Source of the DNA: Gammaproteobacteria bacterium UBA3067
GTDB taxonomy: Bacteria > Pseudomonadota > Gammaproteobacteria > Pseudomonadales > UBA3067
Length of the DNA: 16,346 nt
Reading direction: 5' to 3'
Assembly (NCBI GenBank): GCA_002366835.1
Contig: DFBZ01000110.1
Coordinates: forward strand, 1-16,346
The position numbers were made by a program, and so were the translations under genes. Below the pieces are notes generated by a model. It ran no database searches, was not told the origin of the DNA, and worked only from the letters and a program-made list of their open reading frames with translations. Within the stretch, counting starts at the first letter, position 1. Each line of letters begins with the position of its first letter. Below are positions 1-6,853 of this stretch, in pieces.

Positions 1-58
1 TGCTACCTCGCCCTCGATTAACAGAAAGCTCATATACCTTATAAAAGAACGATGCCGA

Positions 59-379
59 ATGAAAAAATTATCCCTGCCTCTAGATTTTGAACCCTTCGAA
101 ATTGCACGATTCGATATTCCAGAAACGGAAATTCGACAAGCCCTCGGTGAGCCACACTATATCGAGACACGGCATATGATGGTGGCCGATGGCATCGAAA
201 CTCGTTGGGCCTACGAGTTAGATGGTGAGCCGTTTTTACTTATTTGCAAAGTTTCCTATGAGTATGCGCTGATATGTACGAAGTGCCCCCCACCTTTAAA
301 CGTGTTGGAAAAGGTAAGGGCGCTATTCCCAAATAGTGAAATCAATCTGCATGAAGCACCAATTAAAAGAAAGGTGTAA
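59..379 (+). CDS. Small hypothetical protein, 106 aa
   Basis: I do not recognise this family. The product is 106 residues, soluble and mixed alpha/beta in appearance, with no signal peptide or membrane segment. The N-terminal half carries a Leu-Gly-Glu-Pro-His-Tyr stretch around residues 29-34, followed by an aromatic and acidic core (Trp50, Tyr52) and a Cys-Thr-Lys-Cys-Pro-Pro-Pro segment near residues 73-79. The size and general look recall small immunity proteins found downstream of polymorphic toxins, but that is a guess. A frame ending in a stop at 19-21 just upstream could be the tail of a preceding gene. No strong ribosome binding site is visible before the ATG. A 10-base direct repeat lies on both sides of the gene (31-40 and 388-397). 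Confidence 0.6.
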   Translation: MKKLSLPLDFEPFEIARFDIPETEIRQALGEPHYIETRHMMVADGIETRWAYELDGEPFLLICKVSYEYALICTKCPPPLNVLEKVRALFPNSEINLHEAPIKRKV

Positions 380-584
380 GGTGTCGCCATATACCTTGTT
401 ATTTTATTTGTAGCCGGCAGTTAAAATATTAAGTTTTATTTTTCTCGTGCACGATTCTGTTTCTTTTTTTCCTATTATTTTGTTTATATTTCAATCTCCA
501 AGGTTGAATATTTTGCATGGCCTTGGGTTAACGTTTAGTGATTCAATTCAATATTAAAATACCTCGTGGAAGTACAAATAGATA

Positions 585-1226
585 ATGAGTGAATTTCAAT
601 ATAGTGAAAGCGATTTAGATGCTGTTTATCGCGTTATTTATGAACGTCGAGATATGCGGCACTTTGTCCCTAGTCCTGTCGATCAGAATGTTTTAAGAAA
701 GCTGCTTAATGCCGCGCATAAAGCACCGAGTGTTGGCTTGATGCAGCCGTGGCGCTTTATCCGTATTACCGATGAGGCACTTCGCAAAATCTTGTATCTT
801 TGTGTTCAGGAAGAAGCGAAAAAAACCGCTGATGCATTGGGTGAGCGTAAGCAGGAGTTTCTGCGTTTAAAGATTGAAGGCATTTTACATTGTGGTGAGC
901 TGATAGTGGTTGCACTGCCGCCAGGTCGGGATAAACATATTTTTGGAAGGCGCACACTGCCTGAGATGGATTTAGCCTCTGCCGCATGTGCCATTCAAAA
1001 CATGTGGCTTGCCGCAAGAGCGGAAGGCTTGGGCATGGGCTGGGTTTCAATTTTTGATCCGGCTGAACTTAGCAAGTTGTTGTCAATGCCGCCAGGTAGT
1101 CACCCCATTGCTATTTTGTGCCTGGGGCACGTAAAGGAATTCTATTCGGAACCGATGTTAGTGACGGAAAACTGGGCTGAAGAAAAGTCGCTGGATGAAA
1201 TGCTGCATGAAAACTCGTGGGAATAG
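585..1226 (+). CDS. bluB: BluB, 5,6-dimethylbenzimidazole synthase
   Basis: This is a nitroreductase-fold flavin-destroying enzyme that turns reduced FMN and oxygen into 5,6-dimethylbenzimidazole, the lower ligand of cobalamin. It acts in the cytoplasm. Visible signatures are the Arg-Arg-Asp-Met-Arg-His-Phe motif at residues 21-27, the Gly-Arg-Arg-Thr-Leu-Pro-Glu-Met-Asp block at 121-129, and Gly-Met-Gly-Trp-Val-Ser-Ile-Phe-Asp-Pro at 150-159. Asp23 and Ser155 are the probable equivalents of the residues shown to matter in Sinorhizobium BluB (inferred by motif, not by a computed alignment). The length of 213 aa fits the family. No other cobalamin gene is next to it, and I see no cobalamin riboswitch in the 205 bases upstream. 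The site before the start is weak (GGAAG, about 11 bases away). The downstream neighbour is a PmoC-like gene after a 300-base gap, so the two are probably separate units. Confidence 0.9.
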   Translation: MSEFQYSESDLDAVYRVIYERRDMRHFVPSPVDQNVLRKLLNAAHKAPSVGLMQPWRFIRITDEALRKILYLCVQEEAKKTADALGERKQEFLRLKIEGILHCGELIVVALPPGRDKHIFGRRTLPEMDLASAACAIQNMWLAARAEGLGMGWVSIFDPAELSKLLSMPPGSHPIAILCLGHVKEFYSEPMLVTENWAEEKSLDEMLHENSWE

Positions 1227-1555
1227 TCGAGTTCTAATAGGGGGGCGATAAAAACGTCGTTTAGCTTGAGAAATTTTTCGTGCTTATAGGGATTATAAAA
1301 ATAAGACTTATTTTGTTTCGATGCGACTAAAATCCTCCTCTTCTGTCGTAGAGATAAATACTCTTAAATGGAAAGCTGTTTTAGTCGTCAAAAGTTATAG
1401 TTTTGCCACTTATTTACCAGCTTCTTATGCTCGTCTTTTATGGTCTTGTGCTATTTTCTGGTTGAGGGTTTATAAATGTTGTTATAAGTAAATAGACGAG
1501 CAAAATATATTGCCGTTATTTAAAAATAAATAATTAGAATGCTGAGGATATGAAT
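1227..1555 (+). promoter_or_regulatory. AT-rich 320-base leader of the pmoC-like gene with two long-range inverted repeats
   Basis: No gene is visible here. Two perfect 9-base inverted repeats occur one after the other. The first is CGACTAAAA at 1324-1332 with TTTTAGTCG at 1379-1387. The second is TGCTCGTCT at 1428-1436 with AGACGAGCA at 1494-1502. They may be arms of an RNA leader or spaced operator sites. A weak sigma-70 like pair, TTGAGG at 1462-1467 and TATAAG at 1483-1488 with a 15-base spacer, sits inside the second repeat. A Shine-Dalgarno GAGG at 1544-1547 precedes the coding start. Function is inference. Confidence 0.4.
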
Positions 1556-2380
1556 ATGGCTGTTATTGCAGGTAAGCCTACAGGGGCACTTGATGGGCAT
1601 GATAGACCTTTTATGAAGCGATTGCTGTTTCCTTACACTGCCGATGGCACGCCAAGAGCGCCTATATGGTTTTGTGTAATTATAATGGCCGTTGTTATGC
1701 CGCTTCTTGGGGGGTATCGATGGTATATGGAAGCAACGGCGTTTACGGTGGGGCTGGATTATTTTGAACCAGAATTTCAAACTTACTGGATGAGCTGGCT
1801 TTATGGTCAGCTTACTGTTTTTGCACTGGTTGGTGCGATTTCAATTCCGTGGTTATGGTTTACGCGCCCCACCAGAGAGGAGGTGTTGGCAATGCCCCCA
1901 AGGGATGAGCTGGGTGTTTATATACTTATTTTTACCGTAATGGCAGTGATGGGAATTTTGGTTCCCAGTGTGCTTGGCCTTTGGGTTGAGGCTGATGCGG
2001 CGTGGCATCAAGTAACCATTCGGGATACTGATTTTACACCGACCCATATTCAGCTTTTCTATGGAGTGATTCCTTTGGCCGCTGTTGGTTTGGTGATTGG
2101 CTTGTTTTGGCTGCATACTCGTATGCCAAATTATGTAGGAAGAGTATCAATCCCTTTATTTATGGTTGGTTCTGCGCCGTTATTGATTATGCCTAATTTA
2201 GGCTATAACGAATGGGGACATACTTTCTTCTATGCGGAAGAGCTTTTTGCAGCACCTGTGCATTGGGGTTTCGTTGTTTTAGGATGGGGGCTTTTTGCAG
2301 TCAGTGGTTTCTTTCTGGAGTGCATTAATCGCATTATAACGCTGACCAGTGTGGCAAAGCAGGAGAAAGCGGCCGCCTAA
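1556..2380 (+). CDS. pmoC: Orphan PmoC/AmoC-family copper membrane monooxygenase subunit C
   Basis: This is a 274-residue integral membrane protein of the family that forms subunit C of particulate methane, ammonia and short-alkane monooxygenases. Hydrophobic segments lie near residues 37-53, 84-101, 120-142, 168-187, 199-213 and 236-255. The ligands of both PmoC copper sites of Methylococcus capsulatus appear to be kept. Asp147, His151 and His164 match the CuC ligands Asp156/His160/His173. Asn218, His222 and His236 match the CuD ligands Asn227/His231/His245. All six share one constant offset of nine residues. The block Arg-Asp-Thr-Asp-Phe-Thr-Pro before His164 and Asn-Glu-Trp-Gly-His at 218-222 are family hallmarks. 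I prefer the ATG at 1556 over 1550, because GAGG at 1544-1547 is 8 bases from it and only 2 from the other. No pmoA or pmoB is adjacent; a terminator follows, so the gene is likely transcribed alone. The substrate cannot be told from the sequence. Confidence 0.9.
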   Translation: MAVIAGKPTGALDGHDRPFMKRLLFPYTADGTPRAPIWFCVIIMAVVMPLLGGYRWYMEATAFTVGLDYFEPEFQTYWMSWLYGQLTVFALVGAISIPWLWFTRPTREEVLAMPPRDELGVYILIFTVMAVMGILVPSVLGLWVEADAAWHQVTIRDTDFTPTHIQLFYGVIPLAAVGLVIGLFWLHTRMPNYVGRVSIPLFMVGSAPLLIMPNLGYNEWGHTFFYAEELFAAPVHWGFVVLGWGLFAVSGFFLECINRIITLTSVAKQEKAAA

Positions 2381-2404
2381 TAATATCTTCAAAATTAATG
2401 GTAT

Positions 2405-2437
2405 AAAAAGGGGCTGATTATTCGGCCCCTTTTTTTA
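2405..2437 (+). terminator. Rho-independent terminator after the pmoC-like gene
   Basis: A GC-rich stem, GGGGC at 2410-2414 with GCCCC at 2425-2429, is extended by a T-G and a G-C pair around the six-base loop ATTATT. It is followed by a run of eight T at 2430-2437. Five A before the stem mirror the T run, so it could work in both directions. It starts about 30 bases after the stop codon. Confidence 0.9.
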
Positions 2438-2479
2438 GTAGCTTATATGTATTTGCGCTAATGGATCGAAAAAACTGGC

Positions 2480-2533
2480 TATACTGATGAGTATACGGTC
2501 TGAGAAATTAGGCATTTAGCTGCCTGGTTTTTT
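2480..2533 (+). ncRNA. Possible short transcript: TATACT box followed by a weak terminator
   Basis: A TATACT -10 like box at 2480-2485 is followed about 25 bases later by a small hairpin, AGGCA at 2510-2514 with TGCCT at 2521-2525, then GG and six T at 2528-2533. This arrangement could give a very short RNA or an attenuated leader of the next gene. The -35 region is poor and the stem is only 5 base pairs, so this is speculative. Confidence 0.15.
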
Positions 2534-2592
2534 AGCCTCCCAAAACACGTGGTTTCCTTTTTCCATAAGTCGGTTTTATATTACTGAATTCT

Positions 2593-2940
2593 ATGACAGA
2601 ACATGCTGCCCGCTCTGCCGCTAATCATATCTTGCTTCAGTACCGCGTAGAAGCGGGTTGTCTTGGCCCATCAGGGCAGGACTTTGTTGAAGACTTTTGC
2701 TTTTTTGCTTATGCCGCTCTGGCACCCGCTGAAGGTGATGTATTCCACTGGGAAATTATCCCACGTTACGATAAAACCCTGCCTGAATTTGAATATCGTT
2801 TGCAAGGAACAAAGACCCTCTCTCGCGATCAGGCGGTGCGCTACCTGCAGGCCTTTGATAAAAACCTTGATGAGATGGAAGATGCCTTTGACGATAAGTT
2901 GGCGGAATTGATCGACCAGTTTGTTAGCCAGTTTTCATAA
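2593..2940 (+). CDS. Conserved-looking hypothetical protein, 115 aa
   Basis: I do not recognise a named family. The product is an acidic, soluble protein of 115 residues without signal peptide or membrane segments. The N-terminal third contains a short Cys-Leu-Gly-Pro segment near residues 23-26. The middle has the motif Trp-Glu-Ile-Ile-Pro-Arg-Tyr-Asp-Lys near 53-61. The C-terminal 40 residues are predicted helical and rich in Asp and Glu. Balanced codon use and a well-formed amphipathic C-terminus suggest a real gene. No Shine-Dalgarno sequence is visible before the ATG, so the start is less sure. It lies after the pmoC terminator and is followed by a hairpin region before tas, so it appears to be transcribed alone. 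Confidence 0.65.
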   Translation: MTEHAARSAANHILLQYRVEAGCLGPSGQDFVEDFCFFAYAALAPAEGDVFHWEIIPRYDKTLPEFEYRLQGTKTLSRDQAVRYLQAFDKNLDEMEDAFDDKLAELIDQFVSQFS

Positions 2941-2968
2941 TACCTTTCTGGTAAGCCGTCAAAGAACG

Positions 2969-2998
2969 CTCCAATAAACGATTGAGTGCTTATTGGAG
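2969..2998. repeat. Perfect 9-bp stem-loop between the hypothetical gene and tas
   Basis: CTCCAATAA at 2969-2977 pairs with TTATTGGAG at 2990-2998 across a 12-base loop. No T run follows, so it is not a classic terminator. It may be an operator, a 3' end stabilising hairpin of the upstream gene, or an intergenic repeat. Confidence 0.4.
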
Positions 2999-3125
2999 TT
3001 GAGTAAACTCTAACAGAGATGGTACTTTCTCCCTTCCCGTAATAATCCTAGAAACTTCAATTTAGGATAATAAGCACATTAGTGCTTCTATTCCCAATTC
3101 TTTTTTTAATAACAGGATTATTCCT

Positions 3126-4163
3126 ATGGAATACCGAAAACTTGGCCGCAGTGGTCTGGAAGTCAGTCTGATTGGTTTGGGCACCATGACGTGGGGCCGT
3201 CAAAATACCGAGGCGGAGGGTCATGAGCAGATGGATTATGCCTTGGCGCAAGGCATTAATTTTTTTGATACGGCGGAGATGTATGCGATTCCACCTACTG
3301 CCGAAACCTATGGCAGTACGGAAACCATTATTGGTTCCTGGTTCGCAAAGCGGAAAAATCGAGAGCAAGTGATACTGGCCTCCAAAATTGCAGGACCGGG
3401 TTTGCCGTGGATTCGTGAAGGTAGCGAGATCAACGCTAAAAACATCAAGCTGGCGGTGGAAGACAGCTTAAAACGTTTGCAGACGGATTATATCGATCTT
3501 TACCAACTTCATTGGCCCAACCGGGGTGCCTATCACTTTGGCAAGCAGTGGGGGTTTCAGCCGCAATTTGATGTGGCTGAGGTGGAGGCGAACTTTATCG
3601 AGGTGTTGGAAGCTTGTGGCACGCTCATCGCTGAAGGCAAAATTCGCCATGTGGGTTTATCCAACGAAACGGCCTGGGGTACGATGAAATGGCTGCAGTT
3701 GGCAGAAAAATATTCCCTGCCGCGCATGGTGTCTATCCAGAATGAATACTCTGTTTTGTGTCGCCATTTTGAGCCAGATTTAAATGAGATTGCTCTGCAT
3801 GAAGATTGTGGCCTGCTGGCATGGTCTCCATTGACGCGAGGCATTATCAGCGGTAAATATCTTAACGGTGCCCTCCCTCCAGGCAGCCGTTTGAGCATTG
3901 AAACTCGGGCCGAACACCGCGCCCGCCCCCAAACCGATGCCGCCACCCGTGCTTATATGGATTTGGCGCAATCGCAGGGCCTTGATGTCTGCCAGATGGC
4001 GCTGGCTTATGTAAACAGTCGGCCATTTGTCACCTCGACCCTGATCGGGGCAACCACGATGGAGCAGCTCAAAACTAATATTGCCTCTATTGATCTGCAG
4101 CTCAATGAGGATGTTTTGCAGGCCATCGAGGCCCTGCGTGAAGAGCACCCCATGCCATTTTAA
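3126..4163 (+). CDS. tas: Tas-type NADP(H)-dependent aldo/keto reductase
   Basis: This is a TIM-barrel oxidoreductase that reduces carbonyls with NADPH in the cytoplasm. Its physiological substrate is not settled. The 345 residues match the length of E. coli Tas (346). The sequence follows Tas closely at the N-terminus, including Gly-Leu-Gly-Thr-Met-Thr-Trp-Gly at residues 17-24 and the long Pro-Pro-containing insertion after the catalytic Tyr. The catalytic tetrad is visible as Asp48, Tyr53, Lys87 and His129. Near the C-terminus the Ser-Thr-Leu-Ile-Gly-Ala motif that holds the NADP phosphate region is present. The gene stands alone between a hairpin region and the structured leader of thiC. 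A possible weak ribosome binding site, AACAGGA, lies before the ATG. Confidence 0.9.
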   Translation: MEYRKLGRSGLEVSLIGLGTMTWGRQNTEAEGHEQMDYALAQGINFFDTAEMYAIPPTAETYGSTETIIGSWFAKRKNREQVILASKIAGPGLPWIREGSEINAKNIKLAVEDSLKRLQTDYIDLYQLHWPNRGAYHFGKQWGFQPQFDVAEVEANFIEVLEACGTLIAEGKIRHVGLSNETAWGTMKWLQLAEKYSLPRMVSIQNEYSVLCRHFEPDLNEIALHEDCGLLAWSPLTRGIISGKYLNGALPPGSRLSIETRAEHRARPQTDAATRAYMDLAQSQGLDVCQMALAYVNSRPFVTSTLIGATTMEQLKTNIASIDLQLNEDVLQAIEALREEHPMPF

Positions 4164-4197
4164 GTGCTTTGTGCCGCGTTCGTTGAGAGAGCTGTGC

Positions 4198-4295
4198 ATG
4201 TGATGAGCGTACCTGGAGGAGCTCATACTTCACCCATACCGAATTTGGGAGTTAAACTTCCTTCTCGCGCCTTGCAGCGCTCCAGTCCGTCACAT
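4198..4295 (+). ncRNA. 5S-rRNA-like structured element upstream of thiC
   Basis: A 98-base stretch can fold like a shortened 5S rRNA. A closing helix pairs 4198-4205 with 4288-4295 (8 pairs, one G-U). A second helix pairs GGAGGAG at 4215-4221 with TTCCTTC at 4258-4264 (two G-U). A third pairs ACTTC at 4227-4231 with GGAGT at 4248-4252 and encloses a loop with CCCATACCGAA, as in loop C of 5S rRNA. A small GCGC hairpin (4267-4270 with 4277-4280) sits where the third arm of 5S would be. Ungapped comparison from memory with the matching 33 bases of E. coli 5S gives about 22 identities. An alternative helix CTGGAG (4213-4218) with CTCCAG (4280-4285) competes with the second helix. It could be a remnant of a 5S gene or a regulatory leader of thiC; no TPP riboswitch consensus is seen. 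Confidence 0.4.
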
Positions 4296-4336
4296 ATAGT
4301 AATTCCATTTTGTTGGTTAACTACAAGAGAGTTTGA

Positions 4337-6217
4337 ATGAGCGCAAATCCCGAAAGTTTTCTCAGTAACAAGGCGCAGGTTGATAGTGAGTCGGTGCAGC
4401 CTTTCCCCAATTCCCGCAAGATTTATGTAGAAGGTTCACGGGGAATACGAGTGCCTATGCGGGAAATTAGCCAGAGCGAGACCCTTACTGAAGAGGGGCG
4501 CGAGACTAACCCACCCGTGACGGTTTACGATACATCCGGCCCATATACCGACCCAGCAGTAAGTATTGATATTCGTAAGGGTTTGGCTGATTTGCGTGCT
4601 GATTGGATTGCCGGGCGTTCAGATACAGAGCGCCTGCCAGCATTAAGTTCTGAATATGGTCGCGGACGTTTACAAGATGAGGCGCTAACGCCCCTGCGCT
4701 TTGCCCATATACGCCAGCCCTTGCGCGCTAAAGCGGGTAAAAATGTTTCCCAAATGCACTATGCTCGCCAAGGCATTATCACCGAAGAGATGGAATATAT
4801 AGCGATTCGCGAAAATCTGCGGCGCGAACAGGCCATCGAAGCGGGTTTGCTGCGTAATCACCAGCCTGGCGAGAGCTTTGGTGCCTCCATGCCTGAAGAG
4901 GTAACGCCTGAATTCGTGCGGGATGAAGTGGCACGGGGCAGGGCGGTTATTCCTGCCAATATCAATCATCCAGAAGTAGAGCCTCAAATTATCGGCCGTA
5001 ATTTTTTGGTGAAAGTGAATGCCAATATCGGCAACTCGGCGCTCAGCTCCTCCATCGAAGAAGAAGTGGAAAAAATGACCTGGGCGACACGCTGGGGTGC
5101 GGATAATGTGATGGATTTATCCACCGGTAAGAATATCCATGAGACCCGCGAATGGATTGTACGAAACTCGCCCGTGCCCATTGGAACGGTGCCAATTTAC
5201 CAAGCGCTGGAGAAAGTGGATGGCGTTGCCGAAGACCTCACCTGGGAAATTTTTCGCGACACGCTTATCGAACAAGCGGAACAGGGCGTTGATTATTTCA
5301 CCATTCATGCGGGTGTGCTGCTGCGTTATGTGCCCATGACGGCGAAACGCCTCACAGGAATAGTCTCCCGTGGTGGTTCCATTATGGCCAAGTGGTGTTT
5401 GGCGCATCATAAGGAAAACTTTCTCTATACCCATTTTGAAGACATCTGCGAAATTATGAAGGCTTATGATGTGACCTTCTCCCTGGGAGACGGTTTACGC
5501 CCTGGTTGTCTGGCGGATGCCAATGACGAAGCCCAATTCGCAGAACTGGAAACCCTCGGCGAACTGACCAAAATTGCCTGGAAGCACGATGTACAAACCA
5601 TGATAGAAGGCCCCGGCCATGTGCCCATGCAAATGGTGAAAGAAAACATGGAAAAGCAGCTAGAGCTTTGCGGCGAAGCGCCTTTTTACACCCTCGGGCC
5701 TTTGGTAACGGACATTTCCCCTGGTTATGACCATTTTTCCTCCGGTATTGGTGCGGCACAAATTGGCTGGTATGGCACCGCCATGCTTTGCTACGTGACC
5801 CCCAAAGAGCACCTTGGCTTACCCGACAAAGACGATGTAAAACAGGGTTTGATTGCCTACAAGATCGCGGCCCATTCTGCAGACCTTGCTAAGGGCCAAG
5901 CGACTGCCCAGGTGCGTGATAATGCACTGTCTAAAGCGCGCTTTGAATTTCGCTGGGATGACCAGTTCAACCTATCTCTCGACCCAGATACCGCCCGCGC
6001 GTACCACGATGCCACTCTTCCCAAAGATGCACACAAAGTGGCGCACTTTTGCTCCATGTGCGGGCCAAAATTCTGCTCTATGAAAATCACGCAAGAAGTT
6101 CGGGAGTATGCCGCTAAGCAAAAAATTGCTGTGAGCGAAGTGGCGGTGGAAAGTGGCATGGCTGAGAAGTCGGAAGAGTTCAAAGCGCAAGGCAGTGAGA
6201 TATACCAAAAATCATGA
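4337..6217 (+). CDS. thiC: ThiC, phosphomethylpyrimidine synthase
   Basis: ThiC is a radical SAM enzyme that rearranges aminoimidazole ribotide into 4-amino-5-hydroxymethyl-2-methylpyrimidine phosphate, the pyrimidine half of thiamine. The 626 residues match the usual bacterial length (about 630). The C-terminal cluster-binding motif Cys-x2-Cys-x4-Cys is visible as Cys572, Cys575 and Cys580. The long central barrel carries family motifs such as Glu-Gly-Pro-Gly-His-Val-Pro and Gly-Tyr-Asp-His. The N-terminal ThiC-associated domain is complete. AGAGAG at 4326-4331, five bases before the ATG, is a good ribosome binding site. It is followed after 24 bases by nudF, so they are probably cotranscribed. 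Most gammaproteobacterial thiC genes have a TPP riboswitch; here the 173-base upstream region instead holds the 5S-like fold. Confidence 0.97.
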   Translation: MSANPESFLSNKAQVDSESVQPFPNSRKIYVEGSRGIRVPMREISQSETLTEEGRETNPPVTVYDTSGPYTDPAVSIDIRKGLADLRADWIAGRSDTERLPALSSEYGRGRLQDEALTPLRFAHIRQPLRAKAGKNVSQMHYARQGIITEEMEYIAIRENLRREQAIEAGLLRNHQPGESFGASMPEEVTPEFVRDEVARGRAVIPANINHPEVEPQIIGRNFLVKVNANIGNSALSSSIEEEVEKMTWATRWGADNVMDLSTGKNIHETREWIVRNSPVPIGTVPIYQALEKVDGVAEDLTWEIFRDTLIEQAEQGVDYFTIHAGVLLRYVPMTAKRLTGIVSRGGSIMAKWCLAHHKENFLYTHFEDICEIMKAYDVTFSLGDGLRPGCLADANDEAQFAELETLGELTKIAWKHDVQTMIEGPGHVPMQMVKENMEKQLELCGEAPFYTLGPLVTDISPGYDHFSSGIGAAQIGWYGTAMLCYVTPKEHLGLPDKDDVKQGLIAYKIAAHSADLAKGQATAQVRDNALSKARFEFRWDDQFNLSLDPDTARAYHDATLPKDAHKVAHFCSMCGPKFCSMKITQEVREYAAKQKIAVSEVAVESGMAEKSEEFKAQGSEIYQKS

Positions 6218-6241
6218 CGGGTCGCGCTGAAGAGAAAAACC

Positions 6242-6853
6242 ATGCTTAAAACGGAACAATTCCAGGCAAATGAAGTGGAGGTGTTAAGCGAAACGCCCCT
6301 GCACAAGGGTTTTCTCAGCGTGTCTTCCTATCGCCTGCGCCACCCACTGTTTGCCGGAGGTATGAGCCAGGAAATTGAACGAGAGGTCATGCTGCGTGGC
6401 AAAGCCGCCGGTTTGTTGGCTTATGACCCGAAACGACAGGAAATCGTACTGGTTGAGCAGTTTCGAATCGGCGCTTATATCTGTGGCGATAAGCCCTGGC
6501 TACTTGAGCTGGTGGCGGGTATCGAAGAGCCCGGCGAGAGTCTTGAAACACTGGTAAAGCGTGAGGCGGTAGAGGAGGCCGGTATACAAGTCTGTGGGGA
6601 ACTGCTCAAAATTTGTGACTATATGGTGAGCCCCGGCGGGACCTCGGAAAAGATCAGTCTATACTGTGGGGAGGTGGATAGCAGTGATGCCGGCGGTATT
6701 CATGGCCTGGCCCATGAAGGGGAAGATATTCGCGTACATGTTCTTTCTGTTTCTGATGCATTTGCAGCAGTGAGGCAAGGCCGTATAGACAATGCGGCGA
6801 CTATTATTGCCCTGCAGTGGCTGGAGTTAAACCATGAGTCTGTTTTTCGATGA
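6242..6853 (+). CDS. nudF: NudF, ADP-ribose pyrophosphatase (Nudix hydrolase)
   Basis: This cytoplasmic Nudix enzyme splits ADP-ribose into AMP and ribose 5-phosphate, keeping free ADP-ribose low. A full Nudix box, Gly-x5-Glu-x7-Arg-Glu-x2-Glu-Glu-x-Gly-x, runs from Gly93 to Ile115 and supplies the metal-binding glutamates. The N-terminal part (residues 1-50) is the beta-sheet dimerisation domain typical of the ADP-ribose subgroup. The length of 203 residues is close to E. coli NudF (209). The stop codon overlaps the yqiB start by 4 bases (ATGA at 6850-6853), which indicates translational coupling. The neighbours yqiB, cpdA, yqiA and parE are in the same order as in E. coli, where tolC rather than thiC lies on the other side. 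Confidence 0.93.
   Translation: MLKTEQFQANEVEVLSETPLHKGFLSVSSYRLRHPLFAGGMSQEIEREVMLRGKAAGLLAYDPKRQEIVLVEQFRIGAYICGDKPWLLELVAGIEEPGESLETLVKREAVEEAGIQVCGELLKICDYMVSPGGTSEKISLYCGEVDSSDAGGIHGLAHEGEDIRVHVLSVSDAFAAVRQGRIDNAATIIALQWLELNHESVFR

Noticed and set aside
380..584. Cobalamin riboswitch upstream of bluB
   Set aside because: No B12-box like GCCACTG sequence or the other conserved blocks were found; the region is simple AT-rich DNA.
4164..4336. TPP riboswitch upstream of thiC
   Set aside because: A TGAGAGA string and an ACCTG string occur, but the conserved CTGAT...GGATAAT...GCG core and its paired arms are absent.
4984..5434. Long reverse-strand open frames inside thiC and parE
   Set aside because: They lie opposite strongly conserved genes and have no start signals; they are shadows of the real coding frames.
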